Shown piece by piece: positions 1-11,037 of a stretch of DNA of 64,000 nucleotides. A program made the position numbers and the translations under genes. Position 1 is the stretch's first letter. Each line of letters begins with the position of its first letter. The stretch is from Enchytraeus crypticus (lineage: Eukaryota > Annelida > Clitellata > Enchytraeida > Enchytraeidae). The DNA lies in NCBI GenBank assembly GCA_905160935.1, contig CAJHZI010000534.1, forward strand, positions 1,787,501 through 1,851,500, given 5' to 3'. The notes below the pieces were generated by a model. The model made no database searches. It saw only the letters and a list, made by a program, of their open reading frames with translations, and was not told where the DNA came from.

Positions 1-50
1 GTATATATGTATATATATATATATATATACATGTATATATACTGTATCCT
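1..50. repeat. (TA)n microsatellite at window edge
   Basis: Alternating TA/TG run. The sequence just after it (TACTGTATCCTGCATATACA) recurs at about 11,878, so this is the left edge of the first copy of the 11.88-kb tandem duplication. Confidence 0.85.
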
Positions 51-195
51 GCATATACACTTTTTAAGGCCAAGTTACAAGTTATTCTAACTATTAAATC
101 GGACGAGTTCTAAGTTAGTACAAGTCTTGGCTATTCAGACATTTTGGTCGTGAAGTATGTTTTTTTAATTCGTGTAATAAGTTCACATTGTCGCA

Positions 196-326
196 GGTAT
201 GGAGTTTCAACAGGTTTACGTCAGTTCAACCGGTTTATGCCAGTTCAACTGGGTTATGCCAGTTCAATCGGTTTACGTTAGTTCAACCGGTTTACGTTAG
301 TTCAACCGGTTTATATCAACTCAACC
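196..326. repeat. 19-bp minisatellite at the 3' edge of collagen exon B1
   Basis: About seven copies of a 19-bp unit (GTTCAACCGGTTTACGTCA on the plus strand), partly degenerate. On the minus strand each unit holds CCGGTTGAAC, which matches the exon-B end and its presumed donor CCCG|GTTGAG. The array therefore looks like an expansion of the exon/intron junction into the intron. Confidence 0.8.
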
Positions 327-721
327 GGGAATTCCTATAGGAACACCAGGCGGTCCTGTCGCTCCAGGGGGTCCTTCAGATCCAATAGGTCCTACTGGTC
401 CTCTAACTCCCTGGTCTCCATCAACGCCTGGTGGACCAGGTTGTCCCGCTGCACCAAATGATCCAGGGGCCCCCGTTCCGCCCGGAGAACCAGCTGGACC
501 CGATGGTCCTACCTGACCAATGGGACCATTAGGACCTATCACCCCAGGAAGTCCTGTAGATCCCGTATATCCAGTATACCCTGTGCCGCCTAGTCCACCT
601 GATCCCCCAACTGCACCAGTGATTCCTACAGGTCCAGTAGCACCAGGAACCCCTGCAGGACCAGGACTTCCAGGAGTTCCAGGTAATCCTGGTGGTCCAA
701 CTATGGGAATATTAGCCCCAT
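326..721 (-). CDS. Collagen-like exon B1 (gene 1)
   Basis: Triple-helical part of a small secreted collagen-like protein. The minus strand reads about 40 Gly-X-Y triplets starting GPPGLPGTPGSPGPA, rich in Thr and Ala and without lysine, with a one-residue break near the end (GVPIGIPG). The acceptor is a pyrimidine/TG tract ending TGTTTAG (724-722). I place the donor at CCCG|GTTGAG, which gives 396 nt with phase 1 at both sides; without splicing a TGA follows at once. It pairs with the coiled-coil exon A1 at 1540-1849, which carries a stop, so this gene copy is probably not functional. It is clearly homologous to 12265-12657. A next exon would lie left of the window. The assembly into a transcript is inferred. 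Confidence 0.7.
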
Positions 722-1379
722 CTAAACACACACACGCCAATTTGGCTTAATGATAACTTAGGTGACACGGCTTAACGGAGTGGAGAGCAAGATTAAAAGA
801 TAAAAAATAAAATAAAAATAAAAATAATAGTATTATTAATATTAGTAATTAAATACAACTCAACGCAACTTCAGTTACTGCCGGTGGAGCGGCTGATCTA
901 GCCGTCTGTAAGAAAATGGATAAATACCGAGATATGTCGTTAGGGTATGAAGTTATTCCGGTTGCCATTTAAACCATGGGCCTCATGAATCCCGATGGAG
1001 TTGACTTTATTAATGGCATAGGAAAGCTAAATTGCAGAACAGACCGGTCATTAGCGAGAGAACTCTTTCCTTTGGTAAATTCTTTCCATAACTTTGTAAA
1101 GATTTAATGCAGTCTGGTTCAGAAATTCTCCTAAGTCGCTAGATGACCTCGAGTAGCCGGGCGGCGATTCAGCAAATATTGCTGGAATCATTTTTATCAA
1201 ACTTCGGGTTCTGTACGACCGGGCGTATCAAATATAAAACATAGTTAATAATAATTATAAAATTTATAATGTCCTAAAAATTAGGGAGTGATATTACGTA
1301 GAGATTCATATTACATTATGCAACAACTGAAATGGTGCTTATTTTAATATAGAGAATAATCTATATCTTCAAATATAAA
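722..1379 (-). other. Intron between exons A1 and B1
   Basis: No coding potential seen. Much of it aligns by eye with 12658-13400 of the second duplication copy, with substitutions and small indels. Confidence 0.6.
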
Positions 1380-1533
1380 GAACTCACTGGATAGATTGGT
1401 CACAAGTCTTAGTACTTTGCCTTCATAATCTACATAACTTAATATACAATACAAGGAACTCGCTTTATAGATTGGCCACAAGTCTTAGTACTTTACCTGC
1501 ATAATCTACATCACCTAATATACAATACAAATA
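1380..1533. repeat. 76-bp tandem repeat copying the exon A1 donor
   Basis: Two 76-bp units precede the true exon end. On the minus strand each starts with a copy of the last ~20 nt of exon A plus the donor (GTGAGT or GCGAGT) and continues with intron sequence. The donor motif falls at 1382, 1458 and 1534, exactly 76 bp apart; the last is the real boundary. Confidence 0.8.
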
Positions 1534-1539
1534 ACTCAC

Positions 1540-1849
1540 TAGATAGATTGGCCACGAGGTCGCTGAGCTGATGAACGGGGTCACTGAGAGATTCTTCCTC
1601 ACGTTTCGTCGAGACGAGTTTTTCCATCAGACACATCGTGAAAAAATAGTTGAGGCGGTTACTCGGTTGCTCCTGACTATCAGTCTCTAGTTGTTGTTAC
1701 TCTGTTTCTTGTTGTCTCGTGATGATATTAGTCAGAATTAAGGAGCAATCAAAGGTTACCGTGTTAGAGTAACTAAGGGTTTCATCCATGGTTGGCTGAC
1801 AGTGTGCTAGAGCTAGCAACTGCAGACTAAACACTATGTAGCAAGACAT
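1540..1849 (-). pseudogene. Signal peptide and coiled-coil exon A1, with a premature stop (gene 1)
   Basis: First exon of a collagen-like gene, homologous to 13409-13718 and 33445-33838. The ATG at 1849 opens a signal peptide (MSCYIVFSLQLLALAHC), then QPTMDETLSYSN, a Cys pair region, and a coiled coil (FTMCLMEKLVSTKREEESLS). The donor A|GTGAGT at 1540/1539 leaves phase 1. Where the paralogues read a Gln codon (CAA at 33.6 kb), this copy reads TAA inside the Gln-rich linker (about 1701), so translation would stop before the coiled coil. It is probably a decayed copy, unless the stop is a sequencing or allelic difference. Confidence 0.7.
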
Positions 1850-2595
1850 GACTGACTCTGCAATCAGTCACATACTTGAGAGTTTATGTGTTTAGCTAGT
1901 CACAGAGACGATCCGATCACTGAACTCTTTGTAAGACATTTTAAATTCGATTTCCTAAAATTACAAAGCATTTAAATGCTCAATGTAATCAGCAGTCTGA
2001 AACTTGTAGACATATTAAGTCATGTTATTGGTGTAAGCTTAATAAAGTGCAATATTTAAGAAATTTACTACACTTCAATTACATAAAAATCTAGATAAAA
2101 ACCAACGTCAGAAAGGGCATTCGGTCGGTAAGCGCCTGGGCTCCAATAATTGTCATAAAAACTTAACGAAGTGATAAACTTAAAAAGTCTCTGTGCACGG
2201 TGTCCGGGCCACGGACCACAAAGTTAGGGGATTCGCGCCCGGTAGGGGTGGGGAAGAACTGAAGGGCCCCAGAAACTGTACCAGCAATATCAATATAATT
2301 GCCCCAGCAATATCTACCGGTCCTATTGTTAAACATGATAGAAAAATTATATAATATTGTAAAATGAAATTTACATTTTGAGAAATAATTAAATATCAAA
2401 TAAAACTCAAATTTTAATGCCATCAGAAATTTACCAACAATTTTATTGTTTGAATTGTTTTCTCGTGCCCTACAGACATCTAAATATTTTTTATTGACGG
2501 AAGTTTTACTTCGATACGGTTTTATGACGTCCCTGATATTGTCTAATGGCGAGGAACCTGAAGTTAAATTCTTATTTATTTATTGATTGATTGAT
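1850..2595. other. Upstream region of gene 1, including an R4 fragment
   Basis: 5' flank of exon A1, homologous to 13719-14400. It holds a fragment (about 2102-2190) of dispersed repeat R4 (CCAACGTCAGAAAGGG). No clear promoter motif was seen. Confidence 0.5.
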
Positions 2596-2599
2596 ACAT

Positions 2600-2960
2600 A
2601 CAATAGACTCGATGACTCTGCTACAATTTTGCCTTTAAACACCCTATCGATTTTCATATATAAGGTTTTACGATAAAATTCTGAAATAAAAACATGAATT
2701 ACACACAAATTTTAAAACGTTATTACTGCTGACATCTACTTTCTACTACAAGAAGACGCTTTACTGATAGGCCGAAATTCTGCTCACTACATACACTCCA
2801 GCGCAGTGTAACCGTCTCTCAATAAAAATGAATTTATTATAGTCTATTCTTCAGCACTTTGCAGAAAGCAGTTAGAACATCATCGTGTATATTCATTGAC
2901 CATCACTGCTGTATAACTAGCAACAATAGTCTATATCTTACCTTCGTTATTCTCATATAT
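2600..2960. repeat. Conserved 5'-flanking segment, copy 1 of 3
   Basis: Begins with GACTCGATGACTCTGCTAC and is shared with 14405-14770 and, more diverged, 25165-25560. In copies 1 and 2 it lies about 0.7 kb upstream of an A exon, so it is part of the ancestral duplicated unit. It contains an AATAAA on the plus strand. Confidence 0.65.
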
Positions 2961-3519
2961 TTCAATATCTTCCTTGTATGTGACGTTCTACATTTACTAC
3001 TATTTACATTTATTTATTGCTACTCTTAAATTTATCCCTAATTTATTGTTTTTGTGCTAATCGTCTGGCTCTTAATCCTCCCAAAACTGCATGCCTTTTA
3101 ATTGGAACTCTTTAGCAAAGAAGTAACATTAATAATAATTCTATTAATTTTCAAAATCTTGCTCTTTCATCTTCTTCAAGAAAGTCTCAAATTTCTTTAA
3201 TGAAATTTTATTAGACTAGATTAGAATCGATTTCAGCATTAATATTAAGAAGCTATTTAGATATTGCATCGATTACTAGCCACAACACGTATAAACCGAT
3301 TATGTCTTTAAACCACTATTGGCCGTTTTACCTGCACTGTCCACTCAACGCTACTGTGGTATTTAGCATAGAGCGGCGCTTTATAAGTATACATGTTATT
3401 ACTAATAGTTTTTGTTTCTTTTTGACTTGGGCTAAAAATAAGATAAAAGAAAGACCTTATTTAATTGAATGTAAGATTATAGAAAGAAATGTTTAAAATA
3501 ATCCCACTACCTCTTGGAG

Positions 3520-4530
3520 GCCGCATTCGCCAATGTGTCACGAATGCATACAGCATTAAAGCGCTGGAGTGCTATAGACAGGCGCTGCCATAGAAAGACT
3601 GTTTAGAGTTGGTCGCCTGTAATAGCGTTGGTTATCCTGACTAATTCGTTTAAGAAGTCAGACGCGGCAGAGTTGATGGAGCCCAAGGTCTCAAAAGCAA
3701 TTGGCAGGAAGATGTAGCTGCTAGAGACTGCGGCATATTTAAGTGACTTCCTATTAATATAATGTTTAAAAATATATGGCATCCCAATGTTCTATATAAC
3801 GGATTCTATTTATTGAATGTGGCTCGATAGTCCGTGGCGAAGATGATCGACACAGAAGCATGGCCTTCAGTTCCTGGTTGTGCTACGCCATGTGCCCTGA
3901 ATAACTCTCATAAGTAAAGCTGCCTGAGCTCTACGTGCATGTAGTCCAAGTGTCAGCTTAATAATAAAAAAAAAAAAAAAAAATGAAAGAAATCACTAAA
4001 AAAGCTAATATTAACGTCAGTTTAATTAAGCGTAGTAGTTTAATAGTTAAAAAACTTTTAATAGTTACTGAAAAATAAATCTCTAAGAGTCCTAAAAATT
4101 CTAAGAGTCAGTACGATGTCAGGCGAATGGTACGGCTAATGTTAACGTCAGTTTCCTCAAAGGGATGTCTATAATTACGTCAAAGAAAAGGAATACTGAC
4201 AAAGATATAACCGGAAATGATCAATTGAAGCCTCAATGGAAAACTACTGGAAAGGCTATTACCTAATAACTGAACCACTACCAACAGGCTCAAATAAATG
4301 GACCTAAACCTGTGTACAATTGGCAAAGCCATTTGCTACACAATAGTAGCAGCAGCCTCTGCAGCTTGGTGAAAATGTCCGTCACAGTGACATCCCAGCT
4401 GACACAATTGCCTTCTCCCCAAGTAAATTGCGATACACCGTCCGGTAGTTTCTCATCTGACCGGCTCAAACCTCGGAGCTCTTTGATCGAAAGGAAATAA
4501 AGAAGGAGAGGCTACAGCACAAGAGCAGCA
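3520..4530 (-). mobile_element. LINE polymerase 3'-terminal fragment, split by an insertion
   Basis: The minus strand at about 3530-3750 reads SLKYAAVSSSYIFLPIAFE and later LWQRLSIALQRFNAV, the C-terminal pattern I associate with invertebrate non-LTR retrotransposon polymerases, with one internal TAA. The homologous fragment in the second duplication copy (15410-15760) is continuous. Here it is split by about 0.55 kb (roughly 3760-4320) that holds a poly-A run and SINE1-like tail pieces. The family assignment is tentative. Confidence 0.55.
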
Positions 4531-4643
4531 ATAGGGGTAATGCGGGTCCTTTGCGAAAGAAGTTTAGAATACGGAAATGACGTAGTTTTATTTTTCTAAA
4601 TTTTGAAATTTTGGCATTTGGAAGGATTAATTGACTATAAACT

Positions 4644-4672
4644 ATGAACACTATATATATATATATATATAT
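4644..4672. repeat. (TA)n microsatellite
   Basis: Short pure TA run. Confidence 0.9.
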
Positions 4673-5029
4673 AAACTATAAACAAAATAATAAAATTAAT
4701 AAATATTTTTACTTTTAGAATTCCATTCGTATTTAGCCATAACGATCAAAACAATGGTATACTGTAAATAAAATATTTTTCATTTTGGCATTTATTTGTT
4801 TTTCGAGGCATATGAAAAAACTAAGTAACCCTTAGTAAATTCTATCTAGAGACACGTCTACCCCGCTGGGGTGGGGGGTGCAATACTGTATACGTCCAAT
4901 ATTTGATGACGAAGCTCATAATGTTCAGTAGCTCACAACTGAGTCATCGTCGTCCATCAGGACCAAGATCAAATCCGTCTCTTGACTAAAGACTACATAG
5001 ATCAGAATTTTTTTATTTCAATCTCTCTT

Positions 5030-5570
5030 AGTGCACTGCCTACTGGCAGGTCCGTGACATATAACGCCTCAACGCATCTCTGTCTTCCGTTTTCCTCTTC
5101 ATGTCCACATACGAGTGGACCTTTAAATCTTCTATAATATTCCTATTCATATATCATTATTCTTGGGGGATTCTGATTACGACGAGGTGGCCCCTATGCC
5201 TTCCTCAGCATCGACTAACATTTACAGGGCAGGTAGAAAAATTCCATGAAAAAACAATCCTGTCAACCCAATTTATTGCAATATCTCTCCAATATTCAGT
5301 CTTGCGGCATGTACAAGGTACATGCTAATATTCAGCGTCTGTTTTCACGCTCCGTAGAGAAAGCTCCAAAGATCAACAATTTAAACCCTTCACATTGGGC
5401 TATGCCTAACCCAAACTTCACATTCTTTACAGTTTGGATAAAATAAGGCTTCTGAGGTGGTTGTCGTTACTTTCCTCAGTTTTTGCTTTGCTGCCTCTCA
5501 CAACACGAGGTGAAGTTAATGGTTGATCTGTTCTTCAGTATTACGGAAACAAAACCATATTGCGTTAATA
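5030..5570 (+). repeat. Dispersed repeat R3, near full length
   Basis: Starts CTTAGTGCACTGCCTACTGG and ends in a segment with CAACACG and ATTCTTCAG. Matching parts recur at 16.2, 30.9, 35.4, 38.8, 42.4, 43.9, 54.5 (inverted), 56.2, 58.3 and 58.7 kb. Several copies are preceded by (CT)n. No coding capacity or terminal repeats were recognised, so the class is unknown. Confidence 0.65.
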
Positions 5571-6038
5571 TGGCTTAAAAGATAAAAATAATTTAAAATG
5601 TTTAACGTCTCTTTCCTTATTCGAGGATGATATCACGGACGTCCTCCCATCAATTGAAGATTGTCCATGTCTGCTAACATCTTAGAGCCCATGCTATTCT
5701 TTAAAAGAGAAAAAGTTACACATAACAATGTTGTTTTAACATAGTTTTTTAAGATAATACTAAACTGTAAAGAAACGGCACAATTTGTAATATACTTTTA
5801 AGTATATCATATAGATGTGTGTCTTCTGACTAAGACACTTAAGCATAGGAACCTCCTATATGCATCTGAACTTAGCATTAGACAGAATAATTTAGACTTG
5901 GTAACGTTAGATAACATTGTTCAGGAATAGGAATTTTGTTATATAAATCTTAAAAACAATTGTCCAGGAATAGCATTACCCAGTACGAATAGGGAAGGTC
6001 GTGGCGAAGGTCGGGGGTGTCGTATTAATAACTCCAGT

Positions 6039-6271
6039 AAAGTCAACACGTATTATAGTGGAATGATCAACTGTGTTGGTAACTATCATTTTTAATGCCA
6101 CATGTTTAAACCGGTAGGCAATTTAGAGCATTTTCCGTGTAACCAGTCCAGTGAATGTCCGAAATTTTATTCTCAGATCAGCGCGGCCGGGATTCGAACA
6201 TACTAGGGTTCAATACAACTCAGGATCTGTCATTTAAAACTTCATGATGTTTCCCCTACGCTATTAAGGCA
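6039..6271 (-). mobile_element. SINE2 (tRNA-derived) inserted in the end of VWA exon 1
   Basis: On the minus strand it starts with a tRNA-like head: A box around TTAATAGCGTAGGGGAAAC and a B box like GTTCGAATCCC. Its flanks CTCCAGT (6032-6038) and TTCCAGT (6272-6278) look like a target-site duplication. The orthologous place in the second copy reads through uninterrupted (AACTCCAGTGCAGG). Other copies lie at 17120-17352, 34372-34597 and, in part, 63260-63380. Confidence 0.8.
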
Positions 6272-6871
6272 TTCCAGTGCAGGTGTGCAGTGCCAGACGA
6301 TCAGCTGTGGTATCCAAATACTTAAAATCACTGACGGTTAGAATCTCATCCGGATTCGCTACGATCACCGCCATCCGTTGTCTCAGAGTTTCTTCAGTCT
6401 GTGCTAACGTCACACCCACAGCTGCGACGTAGATCCCAGCCTCCAAGTACAGAATGGCCTGACGAATCGTTTCTTCTTCATCGACGTCGTCTCCTGCGCC
6501 GTCAGTGATGAAGACGCAGACCTGTCGCGCTTTCGGATCCTTTAGAGCCCTCCCGCCTAACCCGGGCTGAAGAACTTGTTCTCGAAGAATTCGAAGTGGG
6601 TTGGCGAAATTTGTCCCTCCGTTTGGGTAGGGTACTGCCAGTATAGCAGCCTTTAAGGCTTCTCGGTTGTAGTACTGGTTGAGATAGAACTGAAATGTGG
6701 CCTCATCGCTGAAGGTGATTAGAGCCACTCGAACGAAGTTCTCGTCGATGTACAAACGATCCATGAATCGAGCGACGAACTGAAGAGTTGTGTTCCAGCT
6801 CTGGTCGCTGTAGTAGTTGACGCTTCCTGATCCGTCAAGAACAACAACAAGATCGGCTTCCTCCTGACATA
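6264..6871 (-). CDS. VWA domain, terminal exon 1 (gene 2)
   Basis: C-terminal adhesion or ligand-binding domain of a secreted collagen-VWA protein. After the acceptor (AACCACAG at 6872) it reads VCQEEADLVVVLDGSGS. All MIDAS elements are present: DGSGS, the Thr in NGGTNFANPL, and the Asp in FITDGAGDD. The domain spans about 190 residues to VSDFKYLD, then a short tail with one Cys (HTCTGMP). The last residues and the TAA come from SINE2; the second gene copy ends differently. The entry phase (1) matches the donor of collagen exon C1 at 7415. An ATG further upstream at 6935 lies in the intron and is not the start. Confidence 0.85.
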
Positions 6872-7414
6872 CTGTGGTTAATATAAAGAAGTTGGCAAAG
6901 CTAATGTTAACGTTAGTTTCTTCACTCGAAAGCAATGTCAGTTACGGATATCAATAGTCAATATTTCATTTAACAAATACTTAAAACAATAATCCATGCT
7001 GATTCTAAAATTAGAGCGTAACAGCAACCGGCTGTAACAACGGAGATAGGGAGATGAGACTCTAAATTTCATATTTGGCTTCCTTTAATTTCTTATATTT
7101 TAAATACACATTAATACACGTTTTATATTTGTTGCCGAAAACAGAAACTTCCTTCAGGAGGAAATGGTGCTAAAGGGGTTATCCCTCTTCTTACCCGATA
7201 GTGAGGTTTATAAAACTATAGCTTTGTTCTAAACTATCAAAATTCCTACCATGCACACAAAACACTAAGGTTCTCACTTCAATTTGTTGGAATTATCAGT
7301 CCGTTTATTTATTCCACAATTTGCACACATGTTATTTAACAGTTTTCACGGGTTATATTTTCCTAAATCCTTTTCCTTAATATTCAAAAAAATATAATAT
7401 AATTTATTTCAAAC
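6872..7414 (-). other. Intron between collagen exon C1 and VWA exon 1
   Basis: Contains a remnant of a SINE1 3' tail on the minus strand (about 6896-6950) and otherwise AT-rich sequence with no coding potential. The counterpart at 18753-19298 differs by a few substitutions and one small indel. Confidence 0.6.
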
Positions 7415-7801
7415 CTATATTGGAAGTACTCCCAGGTGATCCTTGGAAACCTGGGGCTCCAGTGGCACCAGGCGAGCCTCGGGCTCCTGTAGCCCCGGGG
7501 AGTCCACTTTGTCCCCTAGGCCCCTCAGCACCTGCGGGCCCTGGAGCTCCAGGTAGTCCCTGACGTCCTTGAGGTCCCATAGGTCCTGGAGATCCGGTTG
7601 CTCCAGGGGGACCCGATAGTCCTGTAGTACCAGTACCTCCAGTGGCTCCCAGAGCACCTGCAGCCCCTTGAGCGCCGATGAAGCCCGCAGGACCGGGGGA
7701 GCCGCTGGGCCCCTGAGGACCTGTGGAGCCTGTTGCCCCTTGCTGGCCTGGAACACCTTGTTGACCAGGGGGTCCTGGTATCAATACATAGTTAAAACCT
7801 C
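7415..7801 (-). CDS. Collagen-like exon C1 (gene 2)
   Basis: Middle exon of gene 2. The acceptor AATGTTTCAG precedes [16 protein letters not shown], then 39 uninterrupted Gly-X-Y triplets run to GSPGSTSNI. The presumed donor ATAG|GTTTGA gives 387 nt and phase 1 on both sides, so it joins exon A' (9994-10354) and the VWA exon (6264-6871) in frame. Triplets are rich in Ala, Thr, Gln and Ser, with Arg but no Lys, so lysine-based cross-links are unlikely. The helix is about 34 nm long by the usual rise per residue, closer to collectin-like collagens than to fibrillar ones. The second copy at 19299-19685 is almost identical. Confidence 0.85.
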
Positions 7802-7914
7802 CTGAAACATTAAATACAGATTCATTAACAAGCAGGATTATACTGTTGCTATACAGACATAGAGGAGGCATTAAAACATTTAATTTGTTAATATATGTCA
7901 TGGATGTTGATAAC

Positions 7915-8670
7915 GATGATGAATATGTTGAAAAGAATAGAAATTGACTGGAGAGAAAGAAGACTAACTTTAAACGTGTACATGAATCAAAGAGCAGTAA
8001 TCAAAATCCAAAAGATTAGGCTACTCAGAAGAAGGTGAACTAGGAGGTGGCCTAAGACAATGTTGTAGCATTTAGACGCTGCTATTTAACGTTTACACTC
8101 AGGCAACGTTGGAGGAAGCCATGGAAAATATAGAAGAAGGAATAAAAGCAGGAGGAAAAATGCTTGTTGCAAGATGTATGATTTGCAAATGACGAAGGAT
8201 TAGAATCGGGCAGCGAGACTGGGCTGCCGAAGATAATGGATAGGCTGAATGATACGCATTGAGATGTCATGGGATTATCCCAGAATAGAAGTGTAGTCAA
8301 TATAGAATAAATGGTGAGAGATTGTAGCTGGTAAGGAGTATAAGATATTTTTTATTACTATATCAGATGATGAGTATGATAAATATGCAGTAGCCATTCA
8401 CTAGCAAGAGAGGAAAGAACTTTAAATCAAAAGTCTAAAGTAACACACAAATATAAAGATAGTAAAAACTTTGATTTGGACCACGCTATTGTATGAATGT
8501 GAAACATGGACCTCAAGGAAGGAAGGTATCAGGAAATTGGAAGCATTGTAAATATTTAAAAGGAGAAGAATGGGAAGGATTAGCTGGAGTAAAAGGGTAT
8601 ACGAATGAGATCCCCATTTGTATATTGAAAAATTTGGTCCGTATGGCAACTATAGAAGTTTATCTTATTT
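7915..8670 (+). mobile_element. RTE-like LINE fragment in the C1-A'1 intron
   Basis: Decayed reverse-transcriptase/C-terminal sequence readable in several frames: a DWRERRL...YMNQRAVIK-like stretch, then AMENIEEGIKAGGKMLV, then ECETWTSRKEGIRKLE, in the order seen in RTE-type endonuclease-reverse transcriptases. It has many frame breaks. The same fragment lies at 19799-20554. Confidence 0.65.
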
Positions 8671-8708
8671 ATTACGCGGACAGCACGTTTTGTAAAAGTG
8701 TTAGTTTA

Positions 8709-9560
8709 TTAATGAATACATGTATGTGGGGCACATCCACATGTAATAATACAGAAATTTAGTTGAGGATAAACTAATGTATAGTATAGGGACAATAAAC
8801 AATCTTTGGATGGCTTATATTTCAGTTGGCAAAAAATACTTATCGCTTTAGCACTGTTTAAAGATACCAAATTAATTAGTTTTTTACAGTTTAATTTTGA
8901 GTCGACGATTGGGCCTATGCCAAGAAATTTCGTTGATTCGACCCAAGACAGCAATACATCATCAATCTTTATTTCAAATGTAAACTTTCTATTATTATAA
9001 CCTAAATTTGCTTGCATACTTTTAAATCCAAACAGCACATAATTTGTTTTTAGAACATTTAAAGATGATCTATAACATTTACACCAGTCAGATAACAGTA
9101 TCAAATCAGTATTAACAGTATTCATTAATTATGAAATATCGGATTTTGAAGACAGTAAGTTAGTATCATCGGCAAACAATATAAAGTCGAGATGCTTAAA
9201 AACCGATGGCACGTCATTAATATAAATTAAAAACACACGAGGATCCAGGATGGATCCTTGAGGAACACCACAGCATAGTTCATGTAGTTCAGAGAGTATA
9301 TTATTATATTGAACATACTGTTGACGATTTGATAAATAGCTTCTAATTAAATCATTTGGCAAGCCTCGTATACTATAATAAATTACTTTTTGAAGTAATA
9401 TTTCGTATACCATAATAGTTTACTTTTGAAGTAATATTTCGTGGTTCAACGTATCAAACGCTTTCGACAAATCGACAAAAGTTTGCCAATATAAAAGTCA
9501 GTATTATCGATAGCTTCGAATATCCTATCATTTAGGTGCATTAATGCTATGTAAGTAGAA
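8709..9560 (-). mobile_element. LINE reverse transcriptase fragment (Jockey/CR1-like)
   Basis: The minus strand reads DLSKAFDTLNHEILL, GVPQGSILDPRVFLIYINDV and the catalytic FADDTNLL, then the thumb and C-terminal region to about 8709. It is 5'-truncated and broken by frameshifts. It lies in the opposite orientation to the neighbouring RTE-like fragment. It is repeated at 20593-21444 as part of the duplication. Confidence 0.8.
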
Positions 9561-9634
9561 TGGTTTGAATGAATTAAATATCCAGTTCCAGATAACTATT
9601 ATATACTCTCATGTGTGATCTATTTCTATGTTCC

Positions 9635-9835
9635 AACGTCAGAAAGGGTATTCGATTGGTGACTAGGCTCCAGAAATTGCTACAAAAATTTAAACGAATG
9701 GAAAGGGCTCAAATAGGGGATTGATTGATGATATGATGTAGAACAGAGAAGTTTTGAGATAGACTGTTCTTGTCCCGACCTAGCTAAACAGGGATTCAAG
9801 GGAAGAAGAAGAAGATGATGATGATGATCGATCTT
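9635..9835 (+). repeat. Dispersed repeat R4 with (GAT)n tail
   Basis: Starts CCAACGTCAGAAAGGG and ends in GAAGAAGAAG then (GAT)n. Other copies: 2102-2190, 13910-14000, 21519-21719 and 25990-26280. Confidence 0.65.
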
Positions 9836-9993
9836 TGTTTGATTGTTTAGATAGCATTGATTGAAGGATCAATTCAAATTACTTATCTCTCTCCTGGTTT
9901 TCTGTAATCATTGAATTACTATGATTACTAATTAAAATATCTATATCCTTTGACGATCGATATGTTGATTGATTAATAATTAAAATCGTTAAC

Positions 9994-10354
9994 CTCTCTC
10001 TTGATATCCTCTGATGATAGACTCCAATTCAGCCACTTCTCTCTCCTTAGACTCGATATTGATCATCGTCATCTTCAACTCTTCGTAAATGCACAGCATG
10101 TGCCTCAAACTTACCTCTGGCGTCATTTCCTTCTCCTCTAGATCCTGCTGGGGCGCATTTAACGACGCCACCTTGTAGACATAGGAGCAGTCCTCGGGAA
10201 GACGTGGGACCTGGAAAGAGTTTCCACTGAGAGTGGGTTGAGAGTGGACTAATCTGGACGTCCAAGAAATGCACATCACCATCATGCAGAGATTTAAAGA
10301 AAATATATCGTTGAATATTGTGGTCGTCATGTTTCGTAGTATTGTTATGAACAA
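9994..10354 (-). CDS. Signal peptide and coiled-coil exon A'1 (gene 2)
   Basis: First coding exon of the collagen-VWA gene. From ATG 10354 it reads MFITILRNMTTTIFND; a second Met (residue 9) is an equally good start. A hydrophobic segment (LCMMVMCISW) gives a signal peptide or signal anchor, followed by SQPTLSGNSFQVPRLPEDC, then a heptad-rich region from SLRHMLCIYEELKM to ELESIIRGYQER. The conserved Cys pair (EDC and MLC, 32 residues apart) may form interchain bonds next to a trimerising coiled coil. The donor G|GTTAAC leaves phase 1, matching exon C1. The copy at 21878-22238 encodes the identical peptide, and 30190-30526 is a diverged paralogue. Confidence 0.8.
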
Positions 10355-10707
10355 ACCATAGCAAAAATATTATAATAAGTTGATTATGTATTCAAATATT
10401 AGCTTACATCCATATTCGACTTGAATTAACATACAAATAAATATATCACTGAATCCATTTAAAACAGGTCAATGTGTTAAAGGCCATCAAGTAGACTGCG
10501 GCTAACTGGTCATATAATAACCAGTGAAATGATTTGAAGTCAATATTCCTGTAGGAATTTGTGACATGGATTCTCTATTAAACAAAACAACACAGAGAGT
10601 TTCCTTCAAGAGAGATCAGAGCCGCTTGTAACCTAACGAAACTGTTAGCATTACGTGCAGAACTTAACTAAACAGAAATGAGAATGCTGTAAAACATCTG
10701 AAGTCAT

Positions 10708-10907
10708 TAGAGATGGGAATCGAACCGAACCCGAACCAAACCCTAAAATGTAGAATTTTGACCGAACGGAACCGAACCCGAAGCCAGACTCTGGCCGAAC
10801 CCGAACCGAACCCGAACCCAGACTTCGTCCAAGCCGAAGTGAACCAAACTCTTGCAGTTCCTTTCTTCTTCACCAACCTGGCATCTAATAAAGATAGTAA
10901 GAACAAT

Positions 10908-10972
<65 letters not shown>

Positions 10973-10981
10973 GTATATACA

Positions 10982-11037
<56 letters not shown>

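Noticed and set aside
520-750. Plus-strand Pro/Gly-rich open frames opposite collagen exons (also 12456-12761, 28756-29106, 32740-32955, 36180-36680)
   Set aside because: They are the reverse-strand reading of Gly-X-Y codons. The minus frames have regular Gly spacing, splice sites and matching phases.
6872-6935. ATG at 6935 as the start of the VWA protein; likewise ATG at 7901 for collagen exon C1
   Set aside because: Both lie upstream of clean 3' splice sites (AACCACAG, GTTTCAG) and the residues before those sites are not conserved protein; the exons are internal or terminal.
8082-8762. Several short frames on both strands over the LINE fragments, repeated at 19966-20646
   Set aside because: Shadow frames of the decayed RTE-like and RT fragments; their duplication only reflects the 11.88-kb repeat.
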